Shown piece after piece: positions 5,485 through 15,100 of a DNA stretch of 16,466 nucleotides. The position numbers were made by a program, and so were the translations under genes. Numbering within the stretch: the first letter of the stretch is position 1; each line of letters begins with the position of its first letter. A model generated the notes under the pieces. The model did no database searches. It was given only the letters and a program-made list of their open reading frames with translations, and had not been told where the DNA came from. The stretch comes from JAYUKV01 sp043764135 (GTDB lineage Bacteria; Patescibacteriota; JACMRA01), in the NCBI GenBank assembly GCA_043764135.1, contig JAYUKV010000046.1, positions 1 through 16,466 on the forward strand, read 5' to 3'.

Positions 5485-6636
5485 TTACGATTTTAGGCCA
5501 GAAGCTAAGTATAGAACTTGATCTTTTTTGTCCTCAGGGGATATTAGAACCTTACCTGCTTGTTGTTCTAGAACTAATTTCTCATCATCAATTTGATTAA
5601 TAAACTCTAATAAATAATCAATATTAAATGATTGTTGCCAAACCTCTTCTGGACCATTGTAATTAAAGATTGGTAAATCAGTAGTTAGTGATGATCCATC
5701 AGGTGCTTTTGATTCTAGTTTCATTACATGTCCAACTCCATCAACTGATATCATCACAGCTTTAGACTTCTCTATCTTACGAGCAATAACTCCAATCTGT
5801 TTAAGAGCGTCCTTTAGTTCTTCTGTATTAACAGAATAGATATATGAAAATGATTGAGGTATTATCCTGTTAATATCTGGATATTCATGACCTCCATATT
5901 GAATTGCAATTTTGGTTGTGTTGATATCAATCCATGCGTATGAAGAATGGAATGAGAAAAGAATACTCTCCTGATTTTCAACCAATGAATTGATCAATGC
6001 TAATGACTTAGGGCTTAACAAGTAAAGTCTTGATTCTGTAAAATCTACTGAATGATTGATATCGATATTTAGTTTTGAGATTCTGAATTTATCTGTGCTT
6101 ACAAGTGTAAGTTTTTTATCTAGTGGAAATGAAAAACAGATATTAGTAAACTTGGTATCACTTATAGCTTTAGGCTTACCTACGGATGTGTTGGCAATTC
6201 TCAAAGCTTTTTGAAAATCTTTGGTTAGGATATGGAATTCAACTTCTACATCATCAGTAGTTTTTATTGGGGTAATAAAATCTTTTGCAAAGTGATTGTA
6301 AGTTCTAATTGATTGTTTGGTCTTAGAGGTTTTTAATTCAAGTGTTCCACCTTCAGAATCATAAGTAAGATATACAATCTCATCCTTTATCAAAGGCAAC
6401 AGTTCAATAAGTAAATCAGCTTTTATTAAAAAAGGATCAGAATGAACTTCGAAGTTAGCTGGAATTGTAGTTATCAAATAATTAGACGAGCCTACAGCTT
6501 CAAGTTTTAACTCTTTGTTTATTAATTCTAGTCTTACAAGCGAATAAATCTCCATCTTGGGGTTTTTGGAAGTGATGTTGGCACTTTTGTTCAAAATCTT
6601 TAAAAAATCTTTAGTGTTAACGCTAAAAGTAAACAT
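5485..6636 (-). CDS. dnaN: DNA polymerase III beta subunit (sliding clamp)
   Basis: The product is a beta-clamp, the dimeric ring that tethers DNA polymerase III and other clamp-binding proteins to DNA. From MFTFSVNTKDFLKIL it is 383 residues, close to the family norm of about 370, with the three-domain pattern. Visible family features are STDKFRISKL (compare TDGHRLA), GGHEYPDINRIIPQ (compare GEYPDYRRLIP) and the domain-3 strands near the end. The C-terminus YLASGLKS departs from the usual MPMRL-type ending, so this is a divergent clamp. An upstream in-frame TTG at 6690 lies inside the -35 box, so the ATG at 6636 is the start. It is not next to dnaA or recF here. A weak AT-rich hairpin (5465-5488) overlaps the stop. 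Confidence 0.85.
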   Translation of the reverse strand: MFTFSVNTKDFLKILNKSANITSKNPKMEIYSLVRLELINKELKLEAVGSSNYLITTIPANFEVHSDPFLIKADLLIELLPLIKDEIVYLTYDSEGGTLELKTSKTKQSIRTYNHFAKDFITPIKTTDDVEVEFHILTKDFQKALRIANTSVGKPKAISDTKFTNICFSFPLDKKLTLVSTDKFRISKLNIDINHSVDFTESRLYLLSPKSLALINSLVENQESILFSFHSSYAWIDINTTKIAIQYGGHEYPDINRIIPQSFSYIYSVNTEELKDALKQIGVIARKIEKSKAVMISVDGVGHVMKLESKAPDGSSLTTDLPIFNYNGPEEVWQQSFNIDYLLEFINQIDDEKLVLEQQAGKVLISPEDKKDQVLYLASGLKS

Positions 6637-6662
6637 ATAATAATTTGGTCTTAATTCTCTTA

Positions 6663-6690
6663 TTATTATTCGGTTATAACAATAAGTCAA
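6663..6690 (-). promoter_or_regulatory. Sigma70-type promoter for dnaN
   Basis: On the minus strand TTGACT (6690-6685), a 16-bp spacer and TAATAA (6668-6663), with the dnaN ATG at 6636, giving a leader of about 20 nt. The repetitive TTATTATTATT makes the exact -10 register uncertain. Confidence 0.5.
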
Positions 6691-6725
6691 GAACTGTAAA
6701 ATAATTCATAAAATATTTAAAAAAT

Positions 6726-6747
6726 TATAGCACTTAATAGTGCTATA
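6726..6747 (-). terminator. Rho-independent terminator after the 102-aa gene
   Basis: Perfect 9-bp arms TATAGCACT (6726-6734) and AGTGCTATA (6739-6747) with a 4-base loop. On the minus strand the stem is followed by AATTTTTTAAATATTTT. It separates this gene from dnaN, so dnaN has its own promoter. Confidence 0.75.
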
Positions 6748-6751
6748 TTGT

Positions 6752-7060
6752 TTAACTTGCCATTGTACTTACAGATTGTAGCTTATCGCTTAATCCTGTA
6801 ACTCTAACTTTTATCTTATCTTGATCAAAGTTCTTGAATTGAGGATAAGTTTTGGATGCTTGTTCAATCAAAGATTGTTCTTTATCAGCATCAAATGGAT
6901 ATTGTTGATAAAGGTGATCAGTGTTTTGAGAACAGAATGTAGTCACAATCTCTGAAACAATTACAATGATTTGATTAAATTCCATATCATTGATTGTAAC
7001 AGTAGAGTGATACTCATATGTTAATTCGAACATAATGAGGCGTGTTTGTCGTCTTGCCAT
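6752..7060 (-). CDS. Small soluble hypothetical protein, 102 aa
   Basis: No family is recognised. The product starts MARRQTRLIMFELTYEYHS. An internal ATG at 7033 (MFELTYEYHS) is an equally possible start, and neither has a Shine-Dalgarno. The sequence looks like a compact alpha/beta protein: an N-terminal strand (LTYEYHSTVTI), a helix around FNQIIVIVSEIVTTF, a helix around DKEQSLIEQASKTYP, and a last strand KIKVRVTGL. There is no TM segment or signal peptide, and one cysteine. It sits between the terminators of the MOSC gene and its own, so it appears to be a single-gene unit, probably from a weak promoter inside 7061-7104. Confidence 0.55.
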   Translation of the reverse strand: MARRQTRLIMFELTYEYHSTVTINDMEFNQIIVIVSEIVTTFCSQNTDHLYQQYPFDADKEQSLIEQASKTYPQFKNFDQDKIKVRVTGLSDKLQSVSTMAS

Positions 7061-7104
7061 GGTTAATTGGGGTTGTAAATGGATAATTTTAATCTATCAA
7101 AAAA

Positions 7105-7135
7105 GATAAAATTAATCAAGTACTTTGATTTTATC
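7105..7135 (-). terminator. Rho-independent terminator at the end of the MOSC gene
   Basis: On the minus strand GATAAAAT (7135-7128) pairs with ATTTTATC (7112-7105), followed directly by TTTTTT. The hairpin overlaps the last codons and the TAA stop. The stem is AU-rich, so its strength is moderate. Confidence 0.6.
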
Positions 7136-7954
7136 CCCAATAGAAACATTGCCATATTCACCTACAAAAGTCAGACCAACACCAAAAGGAGCTATTTTTT
7201 TAACCAAATTATGTGGGTTAGACAAGAACCTGTGTTGAGCTAATAGTTGGATTAAACTATCATTTTCTTCGATTCCAGTCTTGTAGTTTTGATTGATTAT
7301 TGAACAACGGGGAATATGTTCGATTACTCGAAACAACAATGTTCCAATTTGTATTGTCTTACCAATCATCGTATCTTCAATAAAAGGAATATCACAATCC
7401 ATAATGAAGTTTGGACGAAATATTTGGGAATTGAGTTTTGATCCATACCAGCTCTCTAATTGAGCTAAAGAAGCAGAGTTAATCAGAGAGTAATTGTATC
7501 CATCTTGGAGAGAACGATTTACTTGACCATTGCTAACATACCTTGGTCTTGAAATAAATGGATCGCTGTTGTAATCCAAAGCAACAAGTTTTACCTTTTT
7601 GTTTAATATATCACTAAACAGTCTTGATAAAGATGGATTAAATTCGCACACATTTACTTGATCACCCCAAATGTTAATTCTCGAAATTTCACCAGAATAA
7701 AAACCAGGTTTTAGGTAGAGTTCAAAAAATGGTAAGTTATTACCAGGATTAACCCTTAATACCGAGTTTTCAGTTGTGCTAAGTTTAAAACTTGATAAGT
7801 GGGGATCAGTTCTTAAGGATAAGAATTTATTCTCATCATCAATTAAGCAGAATAGGGAATCACCAACCAATCCAGTCGAACTAGTTAAGGCTTTTACGAC
7901 CTTGATTGTTTGAAAAGATTTGATAGGGCGAAGATAAATTGAATTGAGTTCCAT
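7112..7954 (-). CDS. MOSC-domain protein (YcbX/mARC-like)
   Basis: The 280-residue product has the two parts of the YcbX/mARC type. An N-terminal MOSC beta-barrel segment begins IYLRPIKSFQTIKV (compare LxxYPIKSxxG), then GLVGDSLFCLIDDENKFLSLR (compare GxxGDRxWxxxDxxGxxxxxR). The MOSC domain starts near residue 145 with SLINSASLAQL, IFRPNFIMD (compare RFRPNI), FIEDTMIGKTIQIG and EHIPRCSII. The RC of the molybdenum-cofactor site (C-x-RC in relatives) is kept, but the first cysteine is Ile here. It ends VSIGDKIKVLD, a canonical MOSC end. Relatives use molybdenum cofactor to reduce N-hydroxylated compounds; no cofactor biosynthesis genes are in view, so activity is uncertain. No Shine-Dalgarno is visible. 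Confidence 0.8.
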   Translation of the reverse strand: MELNSIYLRPIKSFQTIKVVKALTSSTGLVGDSLFCLIDDENKFLSLRTDPHLSSFKLSTTENSVLRVNPGNNLPFFELYLKPGFYSGEISRINIWGDQVNVCEFNPSLSRLFSDILNKKVKLVALDYNSDPFISRPRYVSNGQVNRSLQDGYNYSLINSASLAQLESWYGSKLNSQIFRPNFIMDCDIPFIEDTMIGKTIQIGTLLFRVIEHIPRCSIINQNYKTGIEENDSLIQLLAQHRFLSNPHNLVKKIAPFGVGLTFVGEYGNVSIGDKIKVLD

Positions 7955-7978
7955 GGTGTTATGTTACCAATATCAACA

Positions 7979-8033
7979 AGTGAAGTGAAAACTTCACTAT
8001 AGATAGTAACTAGAACTAATAACAATTGTCAAA
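7979..8033 (-). promoter_or_regulatory. Candidate promoter and operator for the MOSC gene
   Basis: AGTGAAG (7979-7985) and CTTCACT (7992-7998) form an inverted repeat directly downstream of a TATAGT-like -10 (8001-7996) on the minus strand. A TTGTTA (8025-8020) is 18 bp upstream of it. TTGACA (8033-8028) with TACTAT (8008-8003) at 19 bp is an alternative. The palindrome could be an operator or a leader hairpin. Confidence 0.4.
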
Positions 8034-8209
8034 AAATTATACATTTTGATCATATAAAATAATTGTGTTAATTTATAATAATTTGATCACAAGAAAATAA
8101 ATATCTAAAATTTTTTTATAGCTATTTTTACAAAATTATAAGGATTGTTAGTTAGTCATTAAGTGGCGTCTAGATAATATTAAAGCGTTTTTATATATAA
8201 AAATATGAT

Positions 8210-8238
8210 TTGACAAATGTATCATTTTATGGTTTAAT
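8210..8238 (+). promoter_or_regulatory. Sigma70-type promoter for the 147-aa gene
   Basis: A consensus TTGACA (8210-8215), a 17-bp spacer and TTTAAT (8233-8238). The leader to the ATG at 8274 is about 29 nt and contains an AGGA (8262-8265) 8 bases before the start. Confidence 0.7.
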
Positions 8239-8273
8239 CAAAAGAGAACTTTCAAAGCTACAGGACCAAGGCC

Positions 8274-8717
8274 ATGACCATGACTGCATTTCGTCTTCGA
8301 TTTTCCAAGAAAAAGCAAAATATAAGTAATTTAAATAAGATTTTAATTTCTTTTTTGGTATTTTTATTAATATGCGTTATCAATCTTAATAACGAAAACA
8401 CTAAGCTTAAGGCTGTAGCTGTTAGCAGTATTGATCAATCTGCAAAAACCGTACAGATCAAAGAGAGTTCAATACTGACTGATCTACTCACTAGCGGGTT
8501 TAGCGGACTTGGGATTCTAAGTGGCGGTGTATCTTTGTGGTGGTACTATGAACACAGAACTAAGGTATCACCAGTTGATCAACTTTTGAGAAAATCTCTA
8601 GATGAACGAGCGCGACCTGAAGCGATTGTTTTAAAAGCTGAAGTAGTGAATCAGATAATTCTAACCACTGATCATGAAGAGTTAGCAAGAATCTATCAAT
8701 TTGTAAATCGCAAATAG
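8274..8717 (+). CDS. Membrane-anchored hypothetical protein, 147 aa
   Basis: No family is recognised. The N-terminus is basic (RLRFSKKK) and is followed by a hydrophobic helix at about residues 23-38 (ISFLVFLLICVINL). A polar stretch of about 30 residues leads to a second, glycine-rich hydrophobic segment at about 68-90 (SGFSGLGILSGGVSLWWYY). The last 55 residues are charged and helical, with EELARIYQFVNRK at the end. The likely topology is both ends inside, two TM helices. Two ATG codons lie 6 bases apart (8274 and 8280); the first is better spaced from the AGGA. It is a single-gene unit with its own promoter and a strong terminator. Confidence 0.6.
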   Translation: MTMTAFRLRFSKKKQNISNLNKILISFLVFLLICVINLNNENTKLKAVAVSSIDQSAKTVQIKESSILTDLLTSGFSGLGILSGGVSLWWYYEHRTKVSPVDQLLRKSLDERARPEAIVLKAEVVNQIILTTDHEELARIYQFVNRK

Positions 8718-8736
8718 ACTCTGCTTCTAGTCAATT

Positions 8737-8770
8737 CTCCTATACAATATAAGTATGGGGGATTTTTTTT
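8737..8770 (+). terminator. Rho-independent terminator after the 147-aa gene
   Basis: CTCCTATAC (8737-8745) pairs with GTATGGGGG (8753-8761) including two G-T pairs, around a 7-base loop, and is followed by a run of eight T (8763-8770). Confidence 0.8.
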
Positions 8771-8832
8771 GTGTTTTTCTATAGAAATTACTATAAAAGA
8801 TAAAACTTTATAATTAGATTATTTTGTATCCA

Positions 8833-8855
8833 TAAAAAAATAACCCTAAAGGGTT
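8833..8855 (-). terminator. Terminator of the tRNA-Arg transcript
   Basis: On the minus strand, just after the tRNA 3' end, AACCC (8855-8851) pairs with GGGTT (8846-8842) around a TTTA loop and is followed by ATTTTTTT. Confidence 0.7.
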
Positions 8856-8860
8856 TATTT

Positions 8861-8937
8861 TGGTGATCGCGGCGCGAGTCGAACGCACAACCTTTTCCTT
8901 AGGACGGAACTGCTCTATCCAATTGAGCTACGCAACC
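8861..8937 (-). tRNA. tRNA-Arg (anticodon CCT)
   Basis: The 77-nt cloverleaf fits fully. The acceptor stem GGTTGCG pairs with CGCGATC (two G-U pairs). The D stem is GCTC/GAGC with a 9-nt loop. The anticodon stem GTTCC pairs with GGAAA except for the outermost G-A. The anticodon loop GTCCTAA has CCT at 8903-8901. The T stem GTGCG/CGCGC carries loop TTCGACT. The discriminator is A and the 3' CCA is encoded. It reads AGG codons. The G at position 32 is unusual but tolerable. The gene is alone, with a promoter about 35 bases upstream and a terminator directly downstream. Confidence 0.93.
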
Positions 8938-8947
8938 ATATATGATA

Positions 8948-8976
8948 ATTAAGTTAATTATTTGAGCAATTGTCAA
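8948..8976 (-). promoter_or_regulatory. Promoter of tRNA-Arg
   Basis: On the minus strand TTGACA (8976-8971) is followed 17 bp later by CTTAAT (8953-8948), which would place initiation within a few bases of the tRNA 5' end (8937). Confidence 0.5.
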
Positions 8977-9019
8977 TATGGAACCATCTATATACTATAG
9001 TGCACTGCTTCTTATTAAC

Positions 9020-9056
9020 AACAAGACCTATTAATTATAGGTCTTGTTTATTTTTT
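9020..9056. terminator. Strong hairpin downstream of the giant surface-protein gene
   Basis: Perfect 11-bp arms AACAAGACCTA (9020-9030) and TAGGTCTTGTT (9038-9048) with a palindromic AT loop. The better T-tract (TTTATTTTTTAT) is on the plus strand; on the minus strand, where the giant gene ends at 9073, the following bases are TGTTAATAAG. It probably ends the giant transcript, possibly in both directions. Confidence 0.6.
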
Positions 9057-9072
9057 ATCTATTTTCTAAACT

Positions 9073-9177
9073 TTATTCTCTGTTCTTTCTTGTTCTCTTA
9101 TACAAGATAAAGGCAGATAATGAAATTAAGGCTGCAATTCCAATTCCGTAGGTAATTACTCCTCCAGTTCTTGGAGT
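9073..9177 (-). other. C-terminal cell-wall sorting signal (LPXTG-like TPRTGG)
   Basis: TPRTGG (9177-9160) is followed by about 20 mostly hydrophobic residues (VITYGIGIAALISLSAFIL) and the basic tail YKRTRKNRE. This is the order of a sortase substrate signal with Thr in place of the usual Leu. No sortase gene is in the window. Confidence 0.75.
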
Positions 9178-12100
9178 TGGTTTGCCTGGGTTGATTGTAA
9201 CAGTTGATTTGTTATTCTTAGGATCTGGGTCTGGAATCTTGCTTGTTACAGTTGCAGTATTCGAGATTGTTCCTTCTTGAAGAATTTTGGCTTTAATCTT
9301 TAGGGTATAAATTTCAGAATTAGCAAGGCTTGCGATCTTGACTATTCCTGTCTTGATATCATAGTTTTTGTCTTCTGAACTGATGAATGCAAGCGATTCT
9401 GGAAGGATATCAGTTACTTCAACATCTATTGCAGTATCTGGTCCTAGATTCTTAACGACAATTAAATATTCAATTGTATCGTTAATCATGTGATTAGAAA
9501 GTGGGAGTACAGTCTTTTTTACTTCAAGATCAGCAGCAAGTGGTAGTAATGTAACTGTTACATTAGCATCAGCAAAACCACCTTTTCCATCAGTAATTGC
9601 ATAAGTAAATTTTATATCTATTGTTCTAGTAGGATCAGTTGTAAGAACAGTAATTGTCTTAAGATCAGGGTTTAGTTTAACAGTTGTCATTGTATCAAGA
9701 TTAACAATTGAACCTGAAACCACATCTTGACCGTTAAGTTTTATAATCTTTAGTGGATCGTTGTCTGGATCTGTATCCTTTACAGAATTATCAATTGTCT
9801 TATCTTGCTGAATTCCTATTCCACCATCAACAATTGACATTGTTATTGGTTGGTTTGGTTTTGTTAAACCAAGATCATCTTTTGCAATTGGTTTTCCATT
9901 TGGATCCACTGGAACTTCTTTTGGTGGGTTAGGGGTTGGATCTTGGGTATCTGTATAGACTGTCGCAACGTTAACCATTTTTTCATGTGAAATGGCTTTG
10001 CCCTTGATAATTATCTTGGCACTTGCACCATTAGTAAGACTTCCAATTGTCCATTTACCTGATGTTGAATTGTATTTACCAGCAGAATCATCAGAAACAT
10101 ATTCTAATCCGGCAGGAAGTTTATCTAAAACATAGACATTTTCTGCTGTATCAGGACCTCTGTTGATAGCTGTTAGTGTAAAGTCAATCACTTCTCCAAC
10201 TTGTGGTGTTGGATTGTTAACTGATTTTGTGTTGTCAATGTCTGCTATTGGCTTAGGTACTGTGATTGTTACTGTTGTTTCTTTTATATCTCCATCTGAA
10301 TCCTTAACTTCGTAAGTAAATTCAATAACTCCTGTAAATCCTGTATTAGGTGTAACAGTAACAGAACCATCAGCATTTAATGTTGCTGTTCCATTGGTTA
10401 CTTTTACGATGTTAGTTATTTTATCACCAGCAGCTTGTGCAAAAGATTTAACTTCAATATTTCCAATAAATGTAATCTTAATTTTACATAATACTAGTTC
10501 TATTCCTTTAAGTCCTTTACATTTATCATTTTCAGGTTCTGGTTTAATTTCAGTCGTTGGTAACGATCCATCTGGGTTAGGTTTTACAACCTTAGCTCCA
10601 TCAAATGACGCTATTAGAGGATCGGTAGCAATATCATTTTGAAGTGCGTCTACTTTTATTGGAGTGTTAAACTTAGTAGTATCAACATCTGGTGAAGGGT
10701 CAACCAAAATTTTAACATTTACAGTAGCTTCTGCAAAACCACCTCTTGAATCGGTAATCTTGTATTTAAAACTGAAATCCTTTGTAGTTGTTGCATTAGC
10801 CGCAGTAACGAATACTGTCTTAAGATCTGAAAGTGTTTTTACCTTAGCACCGTTAGATAATATAACTTCAGTATTATCTACAACTGGTTTACCATCTATC
10901 TCTATAATTTTTAATGGGTCGCCATCTGGATCAGTATCCTTAACTGAGTTGTCGTATTGCCCTTGAGCGTTAGCGACAGCAGTTCCACCATCAACAATCT
11001 TTAATTCAATTGGTAGATTAGGATATGTAATTCCTTGATCGTCCTTAGCAACCGGTTTGTCATTAGGGTAGATTGGTACTTCTACAGGTGGGTTAGGGGT
11101 TGGATCTGGAGTTGTTACAGTTACTGTAGCAATGTTAATAATTGTTTTTGAAATTAGTACTTTTGCTTTTATCTTAAGTGATTTAGTTTCATTTACTTTT
11201 AAATCTCCAACATTCCATTTTCCATTTGTCTTGTCGTAAGTTCCAAGAGAATCGTCAGATACATATTCTAGACCTGTAGGTAATTGATCAGTAACTAGTA
11301 CAGATTTTGATTCATCTGGACCTTTGTTTATTACTGCTACTGTGTATTCTACTATTTCTCCTACTTGAGGTTTGTTGTTATCAACTACTTTTGAAAGATT
11401 TACATCTGCTTCAACTGGGATGAGTGTTACAGTTACATTAGCTGTATCTTCTCCACCGTGTCCATCAGTTATTGTGTGGGTGAATTTAATTGGATCAATT
11501 GATGTGTTGTTTTTTGCTTGCACAACAACAGTTTTTAGATCTGGGTTTACAGTGACTTTGTCACCGCTTGGAAGAGTTATTACAACTCCTGGAGTAAAGG
11601 TTGAGCCATTGATTGCCTTAATATTAAGACTATCTCCATCTGGGTCTGTATCAGCTACAGAATTATCTACTGTTGGTAGTGCGTTAGTTGTGGATAAGTT
11701 ACCTTCTACTAATCCCATTAAAATTGGATTAAATGGTTTTGTTATTCCTTGATCATCAATTGCATCAGGTTTGCCATTCGGGTCTAGAGGTACCTCTGAC
11801 TTGTTGTTAGTTAAGTCCTTATCTAATGACTTAGTTGTGACTTCCATTTTGTTTACTGATGGTTTTTCATCCAAAGCTTGAGCAGTAAATGTAATAACAT
11901 ATATATCACCAACATTTAAAGTTCCTAGATTAGCAGTATTAGTAAGAGGATTAAAGACCGGACTTGTTGTAGATACAAACTTAAAGTTAGATGGAAGTAT
12001 ATCTTTTACAACTACATCAAGAGCAATATCTGGTCCTTTGTTAGTTGTTGTAAGGGTAAACACTACTTGATTTCCAACTTGAGGTTTTGAATTATCCACA

Positions 12101-15100
12101 GTTTTAAGTGCAGTCACATCAGCTTCTAGTGGTATAATATCTACAGTAACCTTGGCACTATCAGTTCCTCCATTACCATCCGAAATAGTATAATCAAATA
12201 TTACTGGATTTGTTCTAGTTGGATCTACTGGATCAACTACAACTTTCTTAGAATTAAGTATTGTTACTTTTGAGCCGTCAGGTAATGTAACTGTTTGTCC
12301 AATTGTTACATCACTTCCATTTATCTGTGTGATAAATAGATCATCTCCATCAGGATCAGTATCTTTAACCGATTGATCTAACAATGGTAAGGTTAAACTT
12401 CCAACTATAGCACCTTCAACTATTGATAGAGGGATTGGTGTATTTGGTTTTGTTTTACCATAGTCATCGTTTGCAATAGGTTTGCCGTTAGGGTCTACAT
12501 CTACGAATTTTTCTGTTTCAGGATTTTTTTGTGGGGTATCAGTTGTAACTTTTACAATGTTTCTATTAAGTATATGTGATAATTCTTTTACTTTGAGTGT
12601 TAACTCATATTTGCCAATGCCTACATTACCAAGCTTCCAAACATTCCCAGCTTCATCATAAACGCCAGTAGCAGTACTTGCAGAAACGAATTGAACTAGA
12701 GATGGATCAGGAAGTGTTTCAAATATTTGTAGATTTTCAGCTTCTTGTTCTAAAACTTCTATTGTGATTGTATATGTAACTTCTTGTCCTACTTGAGGTT
12801 TTGCATTATCAACTGTTTTAAGAAGTTTTAATACTGTGTATTTTGGATTGATTGTAACTGTTGATTTATTGTTGGAAATATCTAAATCAATCAATTCACT
12901 CTTAACACTTGCTTCATTAACAATAGTAGGCACAAAACTAATTACTTTTGCTACTATGTTAATAGTAACTGTTTGTCCTACATTAAGTTTTGCAATCGTA
13001 AATTTATAATTATTTCCTGTTTTAGTGAGTGGGGTAGATGATGAAATAAATTCAAGATCTGAGCTCAATACATCTTCTACTTCTACATTAGGAGCGTCAG
13101 ATGGACCGTTGTTAGTTATTTCAAGTTTGTAATTAACTGTTTCGCCAACTTTAGGCTTAGAATTATCTACTGTTTTAACAATCTTTAAGTCTGCTGCCTT
13201 AGGATCTACCACAACTTCAGATCTGTTGTTTGCCAAATTTGGATCAGGAGTTTTATTACTCTTGATTGTGACTATATTCTTTACACTGTTGGTATTGGCA
13301 GGAAGTTGAACTTTGTAGGTAATTTCTCCGATTTGTCCAACATTTAGCTTGGCTAGTGTTATAGTCTTCTTATCAGCGCTAAGCGTTCCAAGAGTAGTAT
13401 CAGCAGATTTAATTGTATAACCTGATGGCAATTCATCCACAATTACTACATCTTCAGCATCGTTTTTACCGTTATTTGTAAAAATGATCGTGTATGTAAT
13501 TTCGGACCCTGCTTCTGGAGTTGGATTATCTACAGTCTTAAGAATTTGTAGGTCTGCATAAATAGGATCATTCTTTTCAATATCTTCATTGTTACTTAGA
13601 TTTTGATCGAATGTGTCAGAGGAAACTTTAACTTTGTTTTCTGTAATATTTAGAGACTTCATGATTGCCTTAATAGTAAGAGTTTGTTCTTCACCATTAG
13701 CCATATCACCTATTGTCCAGATTGATTTATCCCATGATCCTTTAGTCTGTGTGTGCGAAACATATTCAACACCTATTGGTAGGATTTCATTCACCTTTGC
13801 ATTTTTAGCGATCGACGGTCCTGAATTCTTGACTTTTATAGTGTAAGTAAATTCATCATAAAGATTAGGTGTAGGATTAGATGAAGATTTATCAATTGAA
13901 GTATCAGCTCCGATTGGTGTGATGGTTGATGTTGCTTTGTTGTCATTGTAGTTAGTTTCTACAGTGTCAGTTTTTACTTCAACAGTATTTACAACATTCT
14001 TCACATTAAGAATCTTAAATTCAAGAATAATTGTTCTTACTTCTGCCTTAGCCATATCACCTAAGCTTAAGACACCTGTTATTGGAGAATAGCCAGCATT
14101 ATCAGAGCTAATAAATTGTGAATTATTAGGAACAAGATCAGTTAAAATTACATTTTTAGCGATATCAGGTCCTTCATTGGTAACAACAATCTTAAATTTA
14201 CCATTAGATCCAATATTTACTTCTGGAGTAATAGCTTCTTTTGTTACTTTTAGATTTGTAAATTCAGCTTCAATATCTACACAAGACTTGTTGTTTTCAA
14301 GATCAGTATCGCCAGGTACTATTTTAGCATCAGCACAGTTGGTGATCTTACCATCTATAGAAATAACTTTTGCAATAATAGTTAGTGTTCTTTTAGACTT
14401 TGGTAACAGGTTTGTAATTAACCATTGGCCAAGAGCTTGATTGTAATTAACATCACTAGATGAAACGTATGAAACTCCACTTGGTAATTTATCTTCAATT
14501 ATTAATGAAGGGATATTATCCTCTCCAACGTTCTCAACTTCTACATTATACGTAACGTTAGAATTAAATGGAGGCTTGTTATTATTAACAGTCTTTTTTA
14601 CAATTATTTCATTACTTAATGCATCAACATCAGCGGAAGATGTATTGTTAGTAAGGTTAGGGTCTACTTGGGTTGATTTAACAGTGGATGTATTTGTTAG
14701 TTTGTTAGGACTAATTACTTTTGTTCTTATTAACAATTCAGATGTGTCGTTCTTCTTTAGAGGGTTTGAAAGATTCCATTTACCTGTTGTATTATTATAA
14801 ACGCCATCAGCAGTTGTCGCACTTACAAATTCCAATCCTGCAGGCAACACATCATCTACAATTACATCCGTTGCTGTATCTTTACCAAGGTTTGTAACTT
14901 TGATTGTAAATACAACTTCTTCGTTAATAAATGGTGCTGGGTTAGAAATAGTTTTCTTGATTTCAAGATCAGCATAAACAGGGAATACAACTACAGTATC
15001 TACATTATTATTAGGGTTAGAGTCTGCTGTGGTTGTGCTAACTTTTGCTTGATTAGTTATTGAATTAAGTTGACCTATCACTTTTACAGTATAAAATAGT

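Larger units (their letters stand above)
7955..8273. other. Divergent AT-rich intergenic region, no gene seen
   Basis: This is the promoter region between the MOSC gene and the 147-aa gene. It holds a 7-bp-arm palindrome (7979-7998), candidate minus-strand promoter boxes (8001-8033), two copies of TTTGATCA (about 8045-8052 and 8082-8089), an all-A/T palindrome TTTTTATATATAAAAA (8188-8203) and the plus-strand promoter at 8210-8238. No ORF of note lies on either strand. Confidence 0.5.

Noticed and set aside
6637..6690. Longer dnaN start (TTG at 6690)
   Set aside because: The TTG lies inside the -35 hexamer TTGACT, and the extra 18 residues do not resemble a clamp N-terminus; MFTFSVNTKDFL does.
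8861..8937. tRNA-Arg as an integration attachment site
   Set aside because: I found no second copy of the tRNA 3' end in the window and no integrase gene.
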